Origin: Pempheris klunzingeri
Taxonomy: Eukaryota; Chordata; Actinopteri; Acropomatiformes; Pempheridae
NCBI RefSeq assembly: GCF_042242105.1
Contig: NC_092020.1
Coordinates: forward strand, 15,964,788 to 16,028,787
DNA: 64,000 nt
Direction: 5' to 3'
The translations under genes and the position numbers were made by a program. This document shows positions 26,567 through 38,635 of this stretch, piece after piece. The notes beneath the pieces are model-generated. The model did not search any database. It was given only the letters and a program-made list of their open reading frames with translations, and had not been told where the DNA came from. Every line of letters starts with the position of its first letter. Position 1 is the first letter of the stretch.

Positions 26567-27749
26567 AAACATCCCCAGGGCTCATTTTAAATATAGGCCC
26601 TCTGGTATGCCAGTGGTTTATGTGTGTGTGTGTGAGACGGAGAGCGACTGGGTGTGTTGTCCGTGTGTGGCTGGTGAGGTCATGCGTGATAGCACAGAAA
26701 TGATTCTCTGGCTCTTATTGTGTATTCGCTGTGAATATGACGGGGAGTGTTCCCTCGGTGACCCTGACGAGTGAGACTAGGATTTATGTTTTGTTTTTGT
26801 GTTTTGTGAGGAGCGCATGTGTGCTCTGAAAATCTGGTTGACTGGTTTTAGTTGAATAGTCGCAACAACATCCGGTCATAGATGTATTAACAGAGCCAGT
26901 GGTTTCCATGCATGTTTTTCATGCAAGTTATAGCATAGCCGCAGGAAATACTTGTTTCTGATTGGCTGGTAGGTGCTGGTTAAAATAACATTGTATGGAG
27001 TTGTGAAGTGGGAGGACCGCTGGCACCGGAAGTGTTTTTCTTCATTCTGTAATTTTTTTTTCTTTCAACAATATCGTCAATGTTACTTAACATGGAAACA
27101 CAGGACAGGGTGTAACAAACATTTAGGTTTATGTTATGACCACCAGTTTCAGTCATGTTATATCTGTCGTTTTGGTGAAGTGAGCGGCTCTAAATACTAC
27201 AATACCCATGAGCCTCAGATATGTTGCATATTGATGTTACGTGTTGATGCTTTACAATCATTTGATGCAACAGGCTGCTGCGTACCTGTACTTACCTGTC
27301 GTTATTTCAGGGTCTTCGCCTTGACTTCTTTGTCCAGTTCATGTCTAGTTTTGATATCTGAAACAGCTGCGAGTTTCTTAAAGGGCCAGTTCACAAAAAC
27401 AAAACAAACAAAATCAGCTGAACTGTTTGTATCTGAAGTGCTGTTATTCAGTTCACCTCCATTGTATCAGGTTGGAGGCTGAAAACTCGAAAAACCTGGC
27501 AAAATAAAACCAAAACTTACATTCATTATGTGTAGTAGGTGTTTTTTGTTGTTTGATGTAAATCTGGTGAACTGAGCCTTTTAATGTCCTGAAACTGAAT
27601 TCAGCAGCAGGAGATGCGTCTGTCTTTACTGAGGAGGAATTTATCCGAGCTACTTCTGCTGTTAAAATAGCTTAAAGAGATACAAACTGTTCTCCAGCCA
27701 TTGCAGTAAAATTGTTTTTTCTAAGCCGCAGTGAGAATGCAGCAGCCTC

Positions 27750-27751
<2 letters not shown>

Positions 27752-27784
<33 letters not shown>
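27752..27784 (+). repeat. (TG)n microsatellite
   Basis: TG run of about 33 bases in the spacer downstream of the TGF-beta gene. Confidence 0.95.
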
Positions 27785-27787
<3 letters not shown>

Positions 27788-27985
27788 TCGGGGTGCTAGT
27801 GCTCGAGCTGTGGTGAGGCTCCCTCCCCCTGAGTAAACTAGCCCCAGCATCTGTTAGTCTTTTCCACTTAACTACCCCTTGCTAAATCCAACCTGTACTT
27901 ATCCCACGGTAGAGCGCCCTGCTCTGTCTCACACTGGGTCCCACTGTCCTTGGGAGGGTAAGTCTGCTGTGGATATCGACCCCTG

Positions 27986-28058
<73 letters not shown>
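27986..28058 (+). repeat. Compound (CT)n(CA)n microsatellite
   Basis: A CT run of about 28 bases passes through TCCCTCA into a CA run ending at 28058. On the minus strand this is TG followed by AG. Confidence 0.95.
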
Positions 28059-28060
<2 letters not shown>

Positions 28061-30589
28061 CGCTTCATAAACTATGTATGTGCCTTTGACCTTGAGAGGG
28101 AGTGTACGCATAGACCCTCAAAGCATTGAAAACACACCCATACACACTTACATCCGGCTTGTATAGCCTCCATATAACAAAATATGTCATGATTAATGGC
28201 TCCGGCTCTCCACACACTCACTCACCCCTCACATACGACCAAACATGTAAGGGGGCCTTTGATAATGGTTGTAAAACGTTTCTGAGGATGACAGACTCTC
28301 TTTCTCACTCGCACCTTATGGCCTGTGTCAAATATAGCTCGCATTACAGTTTTGGACAAGAGTTCAGATTGAAATTGCTCCGTTTTATTTCTGGCAATTA
28401 AATTAAAATACAGCTCTCGGGCAAACAGGACACCATAAACACAGAATAAAACGTTATACAAGCAGCAGAGAGGTAATGAGACACAGGAGTAAACAGAAGA
28501 TACTGATCTGTGACCTCGGCATTATTGAAGCCATATTCTTCTAGCAGTCAAACTTGGAGACCGGAGCGGCACTTTAGGCCCAACTGGGACAAAACAGCCG
28601 GGAGGCCAAACCCACAGAGGCCTGGCTGTTCTCTTTGTAAACAGATGAGGGCGACATTTCTACGCTTTCTCTTTGTGTTCACAGCAGGCTGATTTATAGT
28701 CAACAGTGAGATTCACATAAAGGAGTTCAGTCTATCTGTAATGAACCTGCAAATAGCATCTATAACGTTACAAGGGCTCTTTGTTAACTGTAACATGCTC
28801 AAAAGCCCATTTTCCCCACATTCAGCATCACTAAATCAGTTTTCTTGTTAACATCAATGAATGTAAATGTTAATTTTATGTTAGAATTAAATCTAGATGA
28901 TTGCATAAGTAACTGTTAAAGTTACATCCTGTACTCTACTTGAGTTTCTTTTTTCTTTGGCCTTTTTAAGAAGAACTACACAAATCTGTTGTTGGTGAAG
29001 CAAAAACGGATAAAAAAAACCCATTATGCACAAAGACTGTTTGCTATTCACATATGAAACATTTAAGTTTAAGTGAATCCAAACCCTTCATCAGACTGGC
29101 AGCATTTATGTTCTTTAAATTGTGCATGTAAACACGTTCTTTGAAGGTATGTAGATGTATATTTATATGTATTTTGATTTATTTTTTATTTTGTTGTTTT
29201 GTTGTAAGATGTCTTGTGCTAATTTTAATGTTTGATACATAGGGGAGCGCTGTAATCTTGTGTAAGATGGTAAGATATAAATAAAATATACGCTAACTAA
29301 GGTAGATTTCGAGTATGACGTTTAGGGTTTACATTAAGATTTATAAATTCATTTAGATTTAATTCTTTTATCACCAAAACAAAAGTGTAAATGTAACAGG
29401 TATTTAGTAATGCTTTACCGGAGTAAAAAAAAAAGTTAAAATAAATCTCACTCTAAATCTATTTTTTGAATATGAGAAAATTGTGTCACAATATGAGCAT
29501 GTTACACTTTACAAATAGTGCCTCACATCACGCAGTCCGAAACACAAATGTGAATGTGAAATGTAATTATTTAGACTTAAACTGAGAACGTCCTAATTCA
29601 GTCAGGCAGAAGTCAAATATCCTGACTGTCTACTTTTTTTTTTTTTTTTTTTATCAACTACAAACTGTATTTAAAGAAACGGAGGGAAAAAAAACATCCT
29701 CCATAGGTTGAGAGTCAGAGTGACTGTACTGCGTCATGGTCAGCACATCAGTTCAGTGCCATGTGAATATCGTTCTCCTTCCAGCCCTCTGTCAACAAAT
29801 GACAAAATATGTGGGAGCCTGAATTTGAGTGTAGATTCAGTCAGTTACTTATTTTGGCCCTGGCAGAGGGCATAATGCCACGACGGCCTGGTGTCGTAGT
29901 TCCTGGTTCTGAGTAAGCAGGAACTTACTGTTTATCCCACATCCACAAAGAGCCGAGTTCATTCAGGACTTTCAGAGTTCACGATTCAGGTCACTTCACA
30001 TCTCCTGCTCTCCAGCGGATGGAGGTTTGGGAACAACAGACTATCTGTGTCCATATGCACAGCATGTACTATACACTAATCTTTTTGTATACTTTTTTTT
30101 TAAATATAGAATAAGGAAGTAAATACATCAAACTTTTTCTTTTTTTTTTACATAAAGAGAAACCAACTCATCTTTCTATAGATGTTATTTATTTGGGACT
30201 GTTTCTGGAGCTCATTTTACTTTTTCCAACTATAAATTGAGCCTCCATTTCCTTTTTGTGTGTGCATACATAATACACTTTGAAGTCAACTGTTTCAAGT
30301 ATGAATACTATAAAAGTGTGTTGTATTTTTTTCCAGTGTGAACACATTCAAAAACAGCTCGAATTAGTGAGCAGTATGAGATTAGGACACAGGTTTGGTT
30401 TTATATCCCTCAGCATCACTGCATAGACAATACAGGCTGTGAACACTTTAAAGGTGTCCTGTGGAGTTTTGTTGTAAACAGTTTGTGTTTACATTCAGTT
30501 AGACACCAAAATGTGTTGTGTGGGGACCCGCTCACAAAAATATTGCTCCCTAGCGCCAACAGTGGTCAAAAATTTCACATGGAACCCCT

Positions 30590-31045
30590 AAAGGTTCAGT
30601 GTGTAGTATTTAGGAGGAAACAAACATTTAATATTCATAAATATGTTCAATAGTCTATAATCTGGTGAAAGAGTTGTTGTGTTTTCATTACCTTAGAATC
30701 AGCCTTTTATATCTTCATAAGTAGCAGGCCTTCTTCCACAGAGTCCGCCACCTTGCACTGCCATGTTTCTACAGTAGCCCAGAATGGCCAAACAAGTCCT
30801 TTGTGTTTTTATGTTGAGATGGCAGCTTCAGTTTGGTGGCGTCAATGCACTGGTTGGGAGACAAAGAACAGGAAAGAGGAGGAACACAGTTTTGTGTTGT
30901 GACAAAAGGGTCAGAGATCAGAGTTATTATTTAGCACAAAAAAAACAAAACAAAGGGAGCGTAAATCCTCAACGGCCACCATAGTTTCTCCTACACACTT
31001 GGAGAGGAAGGGGCGAGCTGAGGGGCGTTCAGTTGGTTTCAATGT
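30590..31045 (+). mobile_element. Degenerate MITE-like element common in percomorph fish
   Basis: Starts AAAGGTTCAGTGTGTAGTAT TTAGG and includes AATCTGGTGAAAGAG, GAATCAGCCTTTTATATC, GGCCTTCTTCCACAGAGTCC, TTTCTACAGTAGCCCAGAAT and GGCCAAACAAG, then near the right end CGGCCACCATAG and TTCTCCTACACACTTGG. This is the usual order in a short DNA-transposon-like family I recognise from percomorph spacers. The expected right-hand inverted end (…CACTGAACCTTT) is not seen, so the copy is truncated or decayed. Confidence 0.7.
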
Positions 31046-33207
31046 CAATGTCCAAAAAATCATTACAATGATGTGTATTTGTATATGCACAAGCAAGCCT
31101 CATTAAGGTTAATGTCAAATAGTGTGTGTGTGTTAATTGGTCTGATAATCACTTCAATGTCACTTTAAGACATCATGAAGCATCAAACTGAGGACAAACA
31201 GCACTGTACTTTAAAGGAGTTGAAAACCTGCATTTTGTTTATGTGGCTACTGGAAAAAGTTATTAAAATTAATAAAAACAAACAGCATCAGTTTGGAGGA
31301 AAAATCGTCATGAGCAATATTGCCATCAGTGACTTGAGGACACTTGGTAGTACAGGACACCACAAACTTAGAAATAACCGTAGTGCTGGTTTAAAAGTCC
31401 TCTGACCACTTATATCCAAGGCAAACACAAAGATGCTTACCATGGTGTGAGGAGCACATTTGAACACAATGTTTTTTTTTAACCCTTCTAACCCTCACAA
31501 ACATCCATCAGCATTTTCATGAACCAGCAGATCAAAGAGCCTTTAGGGGAAGAAGTTAGCCTCCTGCCTCATACCTCAAAAAAGTGGGTAGTTTACTTGT
31601 GATGATGATGATGATGTGTTTATTTTCATTTTCGTGTCATGTACACAAAGAGCCCAACCGTCATGGGTTGACAAGATACCAGAATTACAGCTACAGTGGT
31701 AAAACATTTCATTACTTTTCATTACAAAATTACAAGTTATTTTACAGTTTGGCCTTAAAACTAAAGATTCTGCCATCTTTCCCAAACCTACCAGGAAAAA
31801 TCTGCGAGGAAAAAAAGTTCCCTTCCTCAAGTATAAATAATGAGCATAAAAGGAGGATATCTTACTAAAAAGATCTTACTAAAAATCTCCTCCTCGTTCT
31901 TAAATTGACAGCAGAGCAAATAATGAACCTCATTCTCAGTTTTACCTAGCTCCATAACAACCCTAACCCTGCCGTGCTTTGACACTGATGCACTGTTGTT
32001 GTGAAGGTTTTCCCAGGGGAGTTTTTGTTAGCTGAGGTGGTAAGCCACCCAGATCCTGACGCATTGTGTCTTGTGATCAAGTAGATGACTTCCTAAACAA
32101 CCGGCACAATCATTTTATACGTCCTCTGCTCTCTTTTCCTGTCCCATTTGCTTTTCAATGTTGTATTTTGAAGTTATTAGACAATCGTCACAAGGTTAAC
32201 TTCACAAAGCCGTTCTAAAACTGAGATTTTGTGTTGACCAAAACTTCCAAGAATTGATTAAGCTCAGCCGCCGAAAGACAGATTAATAAAGTAGATAACT
32301 ATGCGTTATGATGTTTGAGTGATGATGTTATTCATAGCCTCTTAAACCTACTGTTTACAAGAGGTGCAGTTGATATTAAAAGGATCCATGATTCCATAAT
32401 TTGAAAGGCATTTTATCAATCTAACAATGTATCTGTTAAACTCAGTCTGTTTGTTCCAACCTGAAACAAACTACTGGACTGTCATGATATCTGGTCACAG
32501 ACACTCACGTCCCGGTTCAGAATGAATTCAAAGGTCCAGCCCAGTAACCACACTTGTGGTATTTGTGAGTATTGTAAGTACTTACTTGTGTGATGTATTT
32601 CTGGTAATTGCCACAGTACACAAGTGTGGAAGTTTATAACTGGGTCGTAATTAACAGGAACGTCCAGTCATGCAAATACAAACTCAGATGACTTGTTGGA
32701 AGACAAAAGTTGGATCAACCACACAGGGTCACAGTTAGTCAGAGGGAAAAAACACATTCAAGAGCTGAGATGTAAAAAAACTTTTAAATGGAGTAAATTA
32801 GAAGCACATAGGCCTACTGTAAATAAAAAACTGTATGCCTAACAGGATATTATTTTGATGGTTTCTGTCTGATAATATTTTTAAAGATGGAACACATTTA
32901 TCAAAATCTTTGATATTTCTGGTGTTGTACAATTAATGTCAATTTTGCTATCAGAAATTACTCATAGTTGTTACACACTACAATACACACACAACACTAT
33001 AACACCACTTTTTGAAAAGATAGTCAGTTTAATTATTCAGTCTCATTAAGATATACTACACAATCAATTTGGATCTATGATTAATAATAGATTTAATAAC
33101 TTACCATATCAAAAGTGAAGGTTGAAGGACTCTGGAGCTCCGTGTGGAGGTTGGCAGTATTCAGTCTTGTACAATATTAAAGAGAACAGCCTGTGTATCC
33201 AAAAGCA

Positions 33208-33213
33208 TTTATT
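33208..33213 (-). terminator. Candidate kcnk4 polyadenylation signal (AATAAA on minus strand)
   Basis: Plus-strand TTTATT reads AATAAA on the minus strand. It is the first such hexamer I find downstream of the kcnk4 stop (34249-34251), implying a 3' UTR of about 1 kb. Confidence 0.35.
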
Positions 33214-34248
33214 AAAACACAGCAAACAAAACATAATCCAACTAAATGTTCAGAGAGAGAAAAGAGTAGAAATATGGAATCAAAAATCAAGATGGTCATG
33301 TGATTGTAGGGACAAAAGAAACTACAGGGATGAAGGAATTACAAGACTACAGGCATGATGGCTGCCACTCAGACCTCCTGGTGTGTGGGTGAGAGGGAGA
33401 CAAAGGCACAGGTCACGTGATGGCTTAGACACGTGTGTTTTTAAGGCCAATTCAAAGTAAGTTTTTATGCGAATGTGTAGGAATAATGATGCCAGACTAG
33501 AAAAGGCCCCGTGTCTGTGTGAAGCACAACTAACATCAACTTAGCGGTGTGGCTACACAATAACCTCTAACACGTCACCACAATCAACTCAGTGAACAAC
33601 ATGAAAGCAAATCAAAACCTGTACAGTAAAAAAGGTTAAACAGTTGCTTAGCTGTCTACACAGACATTGTGCTATATACGCCCAGTTAAGGTGTGTGTCT
33701 CCCTCCAAAGACTGGTAACAGAGGGCAGGCTTTTGGTGATCTTCTTTCTTAGCTGGCAAATCTGTTTATGAGCCAGACTGGAACAGAAATGGTTCCAGTG
33801 TCAAAAGGTGGTCTTTGCTGTGCTGTGCTCTGATTGCAGGTCGGAGGAAACCATTTGCTCCTTTGTTTCTTGCAAGTTTAACTGGCAACTCGTATTATTT
33901 ACTGTTTAAAAGTCTGAGGCAAAGGTCAGTGGATGACATAATTATTTAGCCAGGAGCACAACAGGTTAATGATGACATCTTTTCACCTCCATCTCTGAAG
34001 GGAGGCAGCTGTCAATCGTAGTTTGTACAGCCTACTTGACAGAATTCCTGTCCAGAGCAAAATCTCTACTGAAGCTTAAATAGTAAAAGTAACGTAACGT
34101 GACTTTGTGAGGCTAACCATAAATTCTAATAACATGGAACATGAACTACAGTCATGATGGTGAGATTTTCATGTGGCAGCAGTGTTAAGTGTGCTGTCAT
34201 GTTCTGTTACACCTTGACTTTGGCACCGTGTTGTGAGCGCGGTGGCTG

Positions 34249-37200
34249 TCAGAGTGTCGGAGCTGAACCTGCCTGGTTCTCTGACCGGGGCAGGTCTGAA
34301 AGAGAAGAGTCCGGAGGTGGCGTGGGGGGATTTGACGGAGGCTGCATGTCACTGTCGGTCCTCCTCACTTGCAGTGGGCTCCACCTGTGTGGCAGCTGCT
34401 TCCTCATGCTCCTCCTCTTGGGCTTTCGTGGCCGCCTCCTCCTCTCTTCGTTTGCTGCTGGCTGGCCGCGGTCACTCAGAGTATCTGAGGACTCATCGAT
34501 ATACGCCAGGTTCTCGCCGAAGAAATCCAGCAGCTGGCAGGCGGATGAGGAAGCAATGTGGAGGGGAGGGGAGGGGAGGACAATCGGTTGGAGAGGAGAA
34601 AAACAAGGGGGAAGAGGGGAGGAGCAAGGGAGCAAACAAGGGGCAAGTGGCTGTTTGTGGCTGTGTGCTACAGATTCATGTGTCTCTGCTGGCATCAGTT
34701 TGTCTGTCTCTTGTGTTGTGTTCATGTGTGCGGCTCTCGCTACTTCCTCCTCCATGCTGCTGAGTGTATGACAGGGCTGGAACATGTGGAGCGCCATGTA
34801 CGACGAGGAGACCGAGGAGACGTCTGATCTGGAGTCAAAAGGAGACTCAGACCCAGAGAAGGATTCTCCCTGCATGGCTGCACCTGCGGAGTCCAGCTCT
34901 GAGGTGGAGTGAGCCACAGGGAGGGAGAATGAGCGAGCCAGTAGGTGAGAAAACGACCTGCCTTCCACCTGGAGACCCACAGCGGGGTCAACCCTCAATC
35001 CAGGCCCCACTCTAGGGACGGTTCCTCCTCCGGCAGCACTGACCCGGGGCCTGGACTTGGCCACCGCTGCCCTCTCAAGAGACGAATGGGCCTCCAGCTG
35101 GCTCATTGAGCTAGACAGGCCGCCCCAGCGGTTTGGCAGGTGTCCATTCTCAGATCCCCCCCGAACCCAGTGAGCCAGAGTGCCCTGGGCACCTCGACGG
35201 ATGCGGCGACGCTCACTGCGTTTCCAGCGCCGGCGCTGCAAGAGGAAAGGGTCGTTGAACTCCAGAGGGTTTGGGATGCGGAAGTCCATGGACATGTTCT
35301 GGATGTTCTGGGTCCAGTCTGTAGCGTGGGCCCTCAACTCCTCCATCTGAAGAAAAGAGAGAGAGACATGATGTGGGAAAGAAGAGATGAAGCTCTGAAG
35401 AAGATTACGTGCAGCTCTTCCAATCTCAATATGCATTCCTGGCTGTCTTTTTTCCCCCAAATATCTCTCACCTCAGCCCGGGTCCTCTTAGATAGCACCC
35501 TCAGCCAGTTGGCTATCATGGTGAGGATGGAGGCAAAGTAGGCGAGACCAAACACTATCCACAACCACACCAGGGGCTTGAAGAACATGCCATCCTCACG
35601 ACCCCCACCTGAGCACAGAGAGAGTGGACTAAAGAGAGTCTAACATGATGTTAGATACAGAAATCTCCTTTCTGTTTCCCCCTAACATGGTCGGAGTCTG
35701 ATACAGATACAGTCCTGGAGCAGGTCTGCGATCTGCTCCGCAGGTGTCTTGTTGAGTGAAACCTCCACAGTGGGGAGGCTACAGATCTGGCTTCAACAAA
35801 GGTGGCCTGGATGAAAAACAACTACTCACTCAACCAGACCAGTGGCTCACAACCTTATTAGTTTGAGGCCTCCTACGTCATGCTCACATTATTGTATCTT
35901 GGGCTCCAAATAATAATTACTTTCATTATGGATTCATTTGATGACTATTTAGACGTTTAATCATTTAGCCTATAAAATAATGGTTATCACAGTTTCCAAG
36001 AGCCCAAAGTGACATCTTCAGATTGATTGTTTTGCCTGGCATATGACCAGGAAAAGTAGCAATTACTCACATTTGAGAAGTATTTTTTTTTTTTTTTTTT
36101 TTAATGACTGAAATAATTAATTCATTATCAAAAAAGTTGCAGAATATTTTTCTGTTGATCAACTAACTGATAAATTGACGAATGGTTTCAGCTGTGTGGT
36201 TTGCTGCAAGGATCCTGTGTTGGTCTCTGACAAAGTAATATCATCTGGTATTTAAAACAGATCATGATTATTGTAAAATATGCAAACTGAAAATTGATGA
36301 ATTAGCCTTCACCCCAAGAATCATGCACCGAGCAAAGTGGCACATCATCTCACCTCATTTTCCTCTGTAATGTAAATACAGCTTTAAAACAAAGCAATGC
36401 TTGAATTACAGCGATGTAATTGAGTCATAATTTCCAGTTAATCTGAATGATTTTTAAAGGCTTGAAGAGATAAAAACTGTATAAAAAAACATGAGGTTGT
36501 GTGTAACTTGTGTATTGTGTGTGTGTGTGAGTCACCTGGGACGTAGTCTCCAAAGCCAACAGTGGTGAGAGTGATGACCACGAAGTAGAGTGACTCCAGA
36601 AACGACCAGTCCTCGACTTTCTGAAACACGACTGTTGGCACGGCGAGGAAGATCAGACAGCCAATCAGGATGGAGAGAACAGCTGAGATCACACGCACGG
36701 TGGTCGGCCTGACCTTACGTTTCTGAGAGATAAAAAGAAAGCAGCAAATCCAGGGGCAGAATGAATGATAATGAATATTTAGACTGTAATGACTGATATG
36801 ATGACCAAATGTTTAAAAAATGATAACATTGGATTTAATGAAAAAAGGTTAAGAGTTTTTAGACTTGAATGTTTGGTTTTAGCCAGTCGTGGTTTTACTT
36901 TTAATGGTTTTAATGGTCAAATTTCTTTTACATTAAAAGTGCTTATCATTGTGTCCATTTTTATCTCTTTTAGATAACATTAGAGTCAAAGTTGAATATT
37001 TTTTTTCAATACCATCTGTATGTGATCCAAGTATGAGGGATGAGTGAATTTTGTTGCATTTTCACTTGTATTTTGTATGCATGCATCACTGTCCATTAAA
37101 TAAGAAATCTACTATTTTGTTTAGCTACCTTTATATTTAAGTGTCTAGGTTGAAGATCCCTGGCTAATTACAGGTACAGGAACAGAATTACATTTGTGAC

Positions 37201-38463
37201 CTTGAAGTTAGCAGTTTACTTTTTGTGACTTTTTTTGGGGCAGCAGCTACTTTTCTCTACTTTATTTTGCACATTCTTCCTGCCTTCAAAACAACAGTGA
37301 AATGTATCCAGGTCAGAGGTTTTAACCAGGAAATCGCACAGAACCCTGTCATTCAGCAAAAAAGAGGTTTGAGGCTGTGATTCATACAGGTTTAAATCCA
37401 ACTGAGATTTAGTTCCTGTGCAGGACAGACCATTCTCACCAGGAAGAGGGTCTCAATCTTGGCCACAGCCCTCCGCAGCACCGTGCCCATGTGGTCACCC
37501 ACTCCAGCGAGCAGTATGCCAAACATGGGGATGCCCACCAGCGCATAGCACACACAGAACAACTGGCCGTACCACGTCCGAGGAGACAGGTTCCCAAAAC
37601 CTGGTGAAAAACAAAAAGAGCAAAGGAACTCCAGCTATTTACATTTTAGGTCCAGTTATTTTAATTAGAAGGGATTTTTATACAACATGTATAAGCTATG
37701 CAGCTACAGTTTGTAAACATTTTTGTATAAGTGATGTCCATTTACAGAACAGAACAGAGATGCAATATTGGGATATCTTTTGGACTAACATGACTTACGC
37801 TTCATTACATACATATTTGTTTTAAAATGTTTTAAAAAAGGAAAACAGGCAAAGTCTTCTGTCCCCTTGGTTGTGAATGATTGAAAACGTCCATCGTCAG
37901 CAAGGACAACCCAAAAACAAATTATAAATCTAATCTACGGGAAATTCTTGAGACTAGAATATATTTTAAAAATCATTTCATAGTTGTAGGACCTTCAAAA
38001 AGCAGCCTGAAGGTGAGTCCCTACCTACCTATGGTGGTAATGATGGTACCACAGAAGAAGAAGGCAGAGGCCAGGTCCCAGCGGCTGGTAAAGTTGGCAG
38101 AAAGGTTGCTCACATCCAGGCCTGCCTCCACCGCAGACACCACCCCCTGCAGAGCAGGGATGTCATTAATTCACTATAAATTCATCCTCCAACACAAATC
38201 TGACTTAATTATGTCAAAAAATATACAGATATAACAGATAACGTAATGAGTTTGCTTAGTATGTCCAGTGATACCTTCACAAGATTGTGGAAGTCCATCT
38301 CGGTGACACAGGATTTATTATTGAGGAAAGTTTGTTTGGTAGCAAGAAGGTCTTTGTACGCCCCATTCTCATCGGGGGTCTCCAGGGTGCTGAAAACAAG
38401 CGCTCCCATCACCAGGTACAGCATGACCCCCGCCAGCAGGGCCATGAGGGTGGTGCACCGCAT
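34249..38463 (-). CDS. kcnk4: Two-pore-domain potassium channel, TRAAK type (KCNK4), complete
   Basis: Mechanosensitive background K+ channel subunit that sets resting potential, working as a dimer in the plasma membrane. Six coding exons (minus strand) are 38275-38463, 38029-38146, 37440-37600, 36536-36722, 35472-35608 and 34249-35346, in phase, giving 629 residues. The start [20 protein letters not shown] mirrors human TRAAK. Membrane segments lie at about 4-26, 115-136, 166-188 and 231-256. Selectivity filters are TTIGFG (100-105) and TTVGFG (209-214). Cap sequons are N77-L-S and N81-F-T. The tail begins [17 protein letters not shown], a TREK-like segment, and keeps the TRAAK-specific [19 protein letters not shown] at 540-558. 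The tail of about 370 residues is far longer than in human TRAAK (393-419 residues in all); 365 residues come from the last exon. The third exon-exon junction falls within the first filter's glycine codon. Paralogue choice (KCNK4 over KCNK2/10) rests on the two end motifs. Confidence 0.94.
35905..36190 (+). repeat. Dispersed repeat, copy 2 (kcnk4 intron 4)
   Basis: Contains TAATAATTACTTTCATTATG, ATTTAGACGTTTAATCATTT, CCTATAAAATAATGG, CCAAGAGCCCAAAGTGACAT and TTCAGATTGATTG. It closes with a TTGCAGAATATTTTTCTGTT GATCAACTAACTGATAAATT end. The order matches the fish family whose ends read ATTAATCGATTA; a poly-T insertion splits it near 36068. Confidence 0.75.
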
Positions 38464-38565
38464 TTTCTCCCCGTCGACCCCCTTGCCCCTCCAGGGTTAG
38501 GGGTCACGGCTCAGAGGCCAGGATCTGGTCGCACTCTCAGTCAGGATACACTTGGGTACAACTGG
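38464..38565 (-). other. kcnk4 5' untranslated part of the first coding exon
   Basis: Read on the minus strand, TTCCTGTTTACAG forms a good splice acceptor just before 38565. The sequence then runs about 100 bases to the start codon in a favourable context (GAGAAAATG, A at -3). A separate non-coding first exon upstream is therefore likely but not located. Confidence 0.5.
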
Positions 38566-38597
38566 CTGTAAACAGGAAGTTCCTTTAGAGAGACAGT

Positions 38598-38598
<1 letters not shown>

Positions 38599-38633
<35 letters not shown>
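38599..38633 (+). repeat. (GT)n microsatellite upstream of kcnk4
   Basis: GT run of about 34 bases, about 35 bases upstream of the probable splice acceptor of the first coding kcnk4 exon. Confidence 0.95.

Positions 38634-38635
<2 letters not shown>

Larger units (their letters stand above)
25433..34248. other. 8.8-kb spacer between the convergent TGF-beta and kcnk4 genes
   Basis: No exon of a recognisable protein on either strand; the short ORFs have no conserved motif and several are CA/TG runs. The first part should be TGF-beta 3' UTR. Possible ends on the plus strand are AATAAA at 26561 and AATAAA near 29279 (after ATACATAGGGGAGCGC). The right end should be kcnk4 3' UTR on the minus strand. 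Microsatellites (27752-27784, 27986-28058) and a MITE-like repeat (30590-31045) lie between. A stretch before the MITE (about 30445-30589, with ATTGCTCCCTAGCGCCAACA) looks like another dispersed repeat. Confidence 0.6.

Noticed and set aside
34154..34771. Plus-strand ORF of 205 codons
   Set aside because: It is the antisense of the kcnk4 tail exon, whose minus-strand frame is open for 365 codons and carries the conserved TRAAK block. The plus frame has no recognisable domain.
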